Source of the DNA: Paenibacillus plantiphilus
GTDB taxonomy: Bacteria; Bacillota; Bacilli; Paenibacillales; Paenibacillaceae
NCBI RefSeq assembly: GCF_927798095.1
Contig: NZ_CAKMMF010000006.1
Location: 193,052-257,051 of the forward strand
Length of the DNA stretch: 64,000 nucleotides
Direction of reading: 5' to 3'
Below are positions 60,601 through 64,000 of the stretch, one piece after another; positions within the stretch are counted from its first letter, which is position 1; the number at the start of each line of letters is the position of its first letter. Both the position numbers and the translations under genes were made by a program. Below the pieces are notes generated by a model. The model had not been told where the DNA came from. It did not search any database and was given only the letters and a program-made list of their open reading frames with translations.

Positions 60601-61985
60601 AAGTTGACAACGGATTGATGAGAAACTGTTACTCCTTTCGGGATGCCTGTTGATCCGGATGTAAAGATTACATATGCCGTATCACTGGAATGATGCATGT
60701 CCAATAACGTTTCTTTCGAATAACGATCCCTATCTTTTTGCGTCCATACAAAATCATCCTTATGATCAAGCCCATTCTCAGAGTAGTCGGCCCCATCCAT
60801 GCAAAAAAAATGCTGAAGGGAGGGGATAGCAGCCTTCCACCGCTTAACTACCGTATAATGATGAACGTTCGTAACTACATGCTCGACTTGAATTTGATTG
60901 AATATTTGTTGGATGCGTGTATTGGGCAAATCAGGTTCTATCGGAACATAAGCCGCCCCAGCTTTTAATATGCCGAATAGGCCAATGATCATTTCAATAG
61001 AGCGGTCCATAAGCAACGCTACATGAACACCCCGTCGTACACCGTGATCTCTAAGCATTCGCGCAGCCTGATTGGACCGTTCATTTAATTCCTGATAGGT
61101 TATCGATCGATCCCCTTCAATGAGTGCAATGTTGTTAGGTCTAGCAGCAGCTTGCTGTTCAAACAGTCCGTGCAGGGTCTGCTCCTTGAAATACGGTTTT
61201 CCCGTATCATTAAATTGATAAATAACGGCGTTCCTCTCATCATCACTCAGAATGTCTATTTCGGATAAAAGTACGTTTCGATTTCTTGCAATCTCAGTAA
61301 AATAGTTTTCCAGATGCGTTAAAAATCTTTGTATCGTGTTCGCTTCATAAACATGCTCGTTAAACTTCACACTTATTCGAATCGTATTCCCAGCTTGTTC
61401 AAACACAACGATGATAGGTAAAGGCTCCTCCTCGATATAGGTCTCGTCATGCAGTCCTTTCAACATGACAGCTACCTTAAACAAGGGGAATTCGTAAGGA
61501 TCATGTTCTAGTCCCAAAGATTGAACGAAATGATGAATCGGATAATTTTGATGCTCTACTGCGCCCTCCAGCTCTTTCTTGACTCGTTGAATCCAATCCA
61601 CAAAAGTGTCACTATTCTCCACCTCCGTTTTTAGAGGGAGCATATGGTTTATGAGCAAGTCTTTATCTGTATTTTGTTTAAATACTGGCATTCCAATAGT
61701 AACGGATTGATTTCCCGAATACCTGTGGAGAATATATTTCACACCTGTTGAAGCGATCATAAACAATGCATATTCGGAACCACCGCTGATTTTTATAATA
61801 GAGGACGAAACCTCTTCTGAAAGCTCCAAGCTAGATTGATCCATAGAACGTTGCGCAAATTTCCCAAGTGGATAGTCTTTGGGGATTTCAGATGGCGTAT
61901 CAAAATTTTGGAATTTGTGGAGCCAATATTGTTTTTCCTTCTCCTTTTCATGATGCTTCATCATCGATTCGGCTTTCATGTTCAT
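57663..61985 (-). CDS. Terminal NRPS subunit: partial C, A, PCP, BtrH-like and concanavalin-like domains
   Basis: A 1440-residue synthetase. Residues about 15-245 resemble only the C-terminal half of a condensation domain (YWLHKFQNF start, no HHxxxDG). An adenylation domain follows (A3 VIFTSGSTGIPKG near 440, A5 GLGGATEASIWS, A8 RGYRIELGEI). The carrier domain has FFESGGNSLKAVSL (Ser about 841). Residues about 895-1180 match the BtrH N-terminal/C39-like fold: candidate Cys in LDCFYRPVAI (about 923), His in HQPHFWIIKGYD (about 1036), Asp in ILDNV (about 1054). The last about 160 residues resemble a DUF1349-like concanavalin fold. No thioesterase is present. The ATG at 61985 has GGAG nine bases upstream; a TTG at 62024 is possible. 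Confidence 0.8.
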   Translation of the reverse strand: MNMKAESMMKHHEKEKEKQYWLHKFQNFDTPSEIPKDYPLGKFAQRSMDQSSLELSEEVSSSIIKISGGSEYALFMIASTGVKYILHRYSGNQSVTIGMPVFKQNTDKDLLINHMLPLKTEVENSDTFVDWIQRVKKELEGAVEHQNYPIHHFVQSLGLEHDPYEFPLFKVAVMLKGLHDETYIEEEPLPIIVVFEQAGNTIRISVKFNEHVYEANTIQRFLTHLENYFTEIARNRNVLLSEIDILSDDERNAVIYQFNDTGKPYFKEQTLHGLFEQQAAARPNNIALIEGDRSITYQELNERSNQAARMLRDHGVRRGVHVALLMDRSIEMIIGLFGILKAGAAYVPIEPDLPNTRIQQIFNQIQVEHVVTNVHHYTVVKRWKAAIPSLQHFFCMDGADYSENGLDHKDDFVWTQKDRDRYSKETLLDMHHSSDTAYVIFTSGSTGIPKGVTVSHQSVVNLIQWVNETYEISESDRILFIASISFDLSVYDIFGILGAGGSVRIARLEELLNPESILHILRTESITFWDSAPAAMQQLVPLMNLLGEECSDSKLRLVFFSGDWIPLTLPDNIRRLFPNARIIGLGGATEASIWSNYFEIEQIDANWISIPYGKPIQNAMYYVLDQRLRPCPIGVPGELYIAGDCVSKGYFGDVKLTESKFLHNPFMTQANNLMYRTGDLARWKADGMMEFMGRLDHQVKIRGYRIELGEIQAQLLLHEEINEVLVTDGEDAQGDKYLCAYVVSNQQLDLKEVGSFLSDRLPPYMIPSYFMQLDHLPLTMNGKVDRKNLPDPLKEQQSNKDTSEYVEPRDSLELEMVSIWKRVLEMDTVGVYDNFFESGGNSLKAVSLIAEFKASQIPGKISELMQYPTISEFAEYISKEYGFERTPLIKPSESSKSVVLGNLKVLSEVRENKNDPYTWDQLDCFYRPVAIIADSFYRGGFDSILFQLSLYTSFNPGKWRKDIFVLEATPRADFFELYDNHLKDHYNMGIHTITYTDESDMHQKIMEEIKKGRPVLIPGNHYGCYYNEGYRKTHQPHFWIIKGYDTERDLYFILDNVHIDLASSTIYKDYFAKSSDIFEMCELFYDYLQPNSTSRHFWSFEKSKRPIVLTPDKALINLYDIFRQVDAGEVGLEYLEYEVIKEILEYGDPSRCEEIVPKINFREVFYDLLFKFLDAVDIEHESVARLRKQWERANVLWSEIRMRIYDHIGEENYNFEAVMPLVHENLNNERICREAFVELMGTFIENMEQSEETDLQGGHSYIEENPNDAVISVKDNEIEFVLSSDRKYDTWIATDNCPKLLIYPEEGTDFVVETTVNIGKKLSGEFQSGIIVKLANGHKLLFGMMPRAIALFSPELADGARIHSEYYTEGMVSLQVKQQDGLIYFAMKHPEEEKWAELVGLEMTEVVSCFGIFARTYKHEELRVLFTDTHYSLDENERSL

Positions 61986-62053
61986 CTGTGTCAGCTCCAT
62001 TTCGTTAGAATGAATGGGCGCCAAAGATGTTGCACTTTGACGCCGCTACGTCA

Positions 62054-64000
62054 TTAAAAATTAAATTCTACATCAGTGAAACTGACTGTCTCCAATTCTC
62101 TTTTACTCGCAGCAAGTTGTATCTTCGATAATTCGATATGGATATCTCCTGCTATTAGTTGGAGAATTCGGATATAATCATCTGCCATTCTCTCCGCTGA
62201 CGCTTTGTTAAATAAACTTGTACTATACTCCAATCGACCTGCAATTTGAGATTCGTATTCAAGCGCCTGTAGATTCAAATCGAATTTGGCTGTACTGCTG
62301 TCCGGTTCAATAGGTTTAAATTGCAACTCATGTTCCGGGTACTCCTCATTGTCATTGGAATCGATATGGTTGTGCAAGACGAACATAGCATCAAACAATG
62401 GATTACGGCTCTGGTCCATAGGGAGCTGCAGCTTCTCAACCAATGATTCTAAAGGATACTGGTGATGCTCATATGCCCCAAGCGCACTCCCCTTTACCTC
62501 TTCCAAAAAGTCGATAAATCTTTTACCAGCTGCAGGGTAATTGCGAATCGGCAATGTATTGACGAACATTCCGATCACATGATCCAAATCCGCATGATTT
62601 CTTCCTGAAACGGGTGTACCGATGACGATATCTTCTTGATGAGAATATTTGGACAGAAGAACGTTGTATGCGGCCAGCAAAATCATAAACATCGTTGTCT
62701 CTGTCTCTTGAGTCAAACGGCGCAGCTCGGAGACAATCGACTCATCGATGACAAAAGAAAGTCCATCTCCTTCACTGCTTCTTATAGCAGGTCTAGGGAA
62801 ATCTGCAGCAATATCCAGTTTAGGGAGTTCTCCAGAAAATTCATCCAGCCAATAGGCTTCCTGTTTGTCGGACATCCCCATCGCATACTGCTCACCTAGC
62901 CATACCGTATAATCCTTATACTGGATGGACAATGGATGAAGATCTTTCCCGTTATATAAATCGGAAAACTCTTTTATAAGAAGTTCCATTGAAACACCAT
63001 CAGAAATAATATGATGCATATCATATACAAAGTAATGTTTATCATTCGCAATTCTAAACAAACTGGCCCGAATCAACGGTGCTTTTTCTAAATCGAATGG
63101 ACGAGAGAAATTTTTCACGGCCTCCTTAGCCTCTGCTTCCTCCATATCAATGATGTCTATTTCTAAGGGAACGTGCTCGTGGATTCGTTGTACCGGCTCT
63201 CCATGAACCCAATCGAAAGAAGTTCGCAACACTTCATGCCGCCTGGACAATTGCTCAATGCACGCTGCAAATCGATTTCCGTCCAACTTCCCATTAATTT
63301 CCACAGCTGCAGGCATATTATAACTTACATCCATAGGATTAAACTGATGCAGAATATAAAGACGTTTCTGCGCGGGAGTAACGGGGTAATATTCTCGATC
63401 TTCAGCGGGAATAATCGAGCGATACTCCTGTTTCTCCATTTCCTCTATTTCCCTCGACAATTCGATCAGTGTTGGGAACTTGAAGATCGTTTTTATAGGC
63501 AATTGCACGAACAGTTCCTTCTGGATTCGTGAAATAAGCTTCATTGCTTTTAGTGAGTGGCCGCCACGGTCGAAGAAGTTGTCCGCCGCGCCAATCCGTT
63601 CTACGCCCAGGATGTCCTCCCACAGCTTGGCCAGCTCGGCTTCCATCGCCGTGCTCGGCGCCTCGTATGGCACACCTGTGGATCCTTGCACCGGCTCCGG
63701 CAACGCCTTGCGGTCGAGCTTGCCATTGACCGTGAGCGGCAGTTTCTCCAACGAGACGAAGTAGGACGGCACCATATACGCCGGCAGCTTCTGCTGCAGC
63801 GACGCCTTCACCTCGGCGGTCGCTTCGGCTTCCTTGCCCGCTGCCGCCGCTTCTCCTTCCTTGTCTGTTGCCGCCACGATGTACGCGCACAGGTACAGGC
63901 TGCCATCCCGATCCTCTTTCGCCATCACCGCTGCTTCACGAACGGAAGGCTCCTGCAGGATCGCCGCTTCGATCTCCCCAAGCTCGATCCGGTACCCCCG
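62054..64000 (-). CDS. NRPS subunit, C-terminal part (A end, PCP, C); gene continues beyond the window
   Basis: Enters from the right edge in the adenylation domain (A8 RGYRIELGEI, A10 NGKLDRKALP), then a carrier domain (FFDRGGHSLKAMKL, Ser for phosphopantetheine), then a complete condensation domain (PVTPAQKRLYILHQ, HHIISDGVSME with the catalytic His, IGMFVNTLPIR). It ends right after the C domain. A C-terminal condensation domain accepting the peptide from this module would pass it to the next protein, which begins with a partial C domain. Bases right of about 63545 are much richer in GC than the rest. Confidence 0.95.
   Translation of the reverse strand, partial: RGYRIELGEIEAAILQEPSVREAAVMAKEDRDGSLYLCAYIVAATDKEGEAAAAGKEAEATAEVKASLQQKLPAYMVPSYFVSLEKLPLTVNGKLDRKALPEPVQGSTGVPYEAPSTAMEAELAKLWEDILGVERIGAADNFFDRGGHSLKAMKLISRIQKELFVQLPIKTIFKFPTLIELSREIEEMEKQEYRSIIPAEDREYYPVTPAQKRLYILHQFNPMDVSYNMPAAVEINGKLDGNRFAACIEQLSRRHEVLRTSFDWVHGEPVQRIHEHVPLEIDIIDMEEAEAKEAVKNFSRPFDLEKAPLIRASLFRIANDKHYFVYDMHHIISDGVSMELLIKEFSDLYNGKDLHPLSIQYKDYTVWLGEQYAMGMSDKQEAYWLDEFSGELPKLDIAADFPRPAIRSSEGDGLSFVIDESIVSELRRLTQETETTMFMILLAAYNVLLSKYSHQEDIVIGTPVSGRNHADLDHVIGMFVNTLPIRNYPAAGKRFIDFLEEVKGSALGAYEHHQYPLESLVEKLQLPMDQSRNPLFDAMFVLHNHIDSNDNEEYPEHELQFKPIEPDSSTAKFDLNLQALEYESQIAGRLEYSTSLFNKASAERMADDYIRILQLIAGDIHIELSKIQLAASKRELETVSFTDVEFNF

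Overview
The window looks like chromosomal DNA from a Gram-positive, Paenibacillus-like bacterium (family Paenibacillaceae; inferred, not proven). The reasons are AGGAGG-type ribosome binding sites, an S-layer-anchored polysaccharide lyase with three SLH repeats, YesM/YesN-type two-component regulation of a sugar ABC transporter, many stand-alone TetR/AraC/LuxR/XRE regulators, Rpn-family nuclease relics and type I-C-like CRISPR repeats. Nearly all intact genes lie on the minus strand.

Region 1 (1-14.6 kb) is accessory and partly decayed. Small regulators and enzymes (DUF1801, GyrI-like, YafY/WYL, two SDR/TetR-type units, HAD phosphatase, a MalT-like LuxR activator facing a small membrane protein, MDR oxidoreductase, DUF4386, XRE) sit among wreckage. 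The wreckage comprises a plasmid/phage replication protein pseudogene, a 56-nt 3' piece of a tRNA-Ala(GGC) gene, a possible 5' piece of the same tRNA about 6 kb away, two Rpn relics, a frameshifted tubby-like gene and a truncated Phd antitoxin that still has a perfect 16-bp inverted repeat upstream.

Region 2 (14.6-26.6 kb) holds an AraC/GyrI - UvrA-paralogue - serine hydrolase operon, then two CRISPR arrays in the same orientation (8 and 19 good repeats, each with a decayed repeat at the far end). The arrays share a homologous leader and have repeats that differ by a compensated base pair in the hairpin stem. No cas gene is present. Between the arrays lie an Old Yellow Enzyme, a NarL-type two-component system and a CPBP membrane protease.

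Region 3 (26.6-39.6 kb) is ordinary accessory content: a lipoprotein, a second MDR oxidoreductase, a DrrAB-like ABC exporter with its own OmpR/histidine kinase pair, SRPBCC proteins, an SDR/TetR pair with matching operators, a small secreted protein preceded by a start-Lys-stop minigene, and a large LuxR/ATPase regulator.

Region 4 (39.6-54 kb) is a polysaccharide-use locus. YesM/YesN-type regulators, a solute-binding lipoprotein, an SGNH esterase, two permeases, an FAD-dependent oxidoreductase and a 1.6-kb-residue-scale family 8 polysaccharide lyase with CBM6, Ig-like, FN3 and SLH domains are arranged co-directionally. A cre-like site lies before the lyase. Together they would bind and depolymerise an acidic polysaccharide at the cell surface, import the products and process them.

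Region 5 (54-64 kb) has another Rpn relic, a GT39-type glycosyltransferase pair, an XRE regulator next to a 55-residue gene, and the end of a nonribosomal peptide synthetase cluster. The last synthetase has an uncommon layout: partial condensation domain, adenylation domain, carrier domain, a BtrH/C39-like cysteine-transferase-type domain and a concanavalin-like C-terminal domain, with no thioesterase. The BtrH-like domain may release the peptide by transferring it to an amine. This is the most promising candidate for something new in the window.
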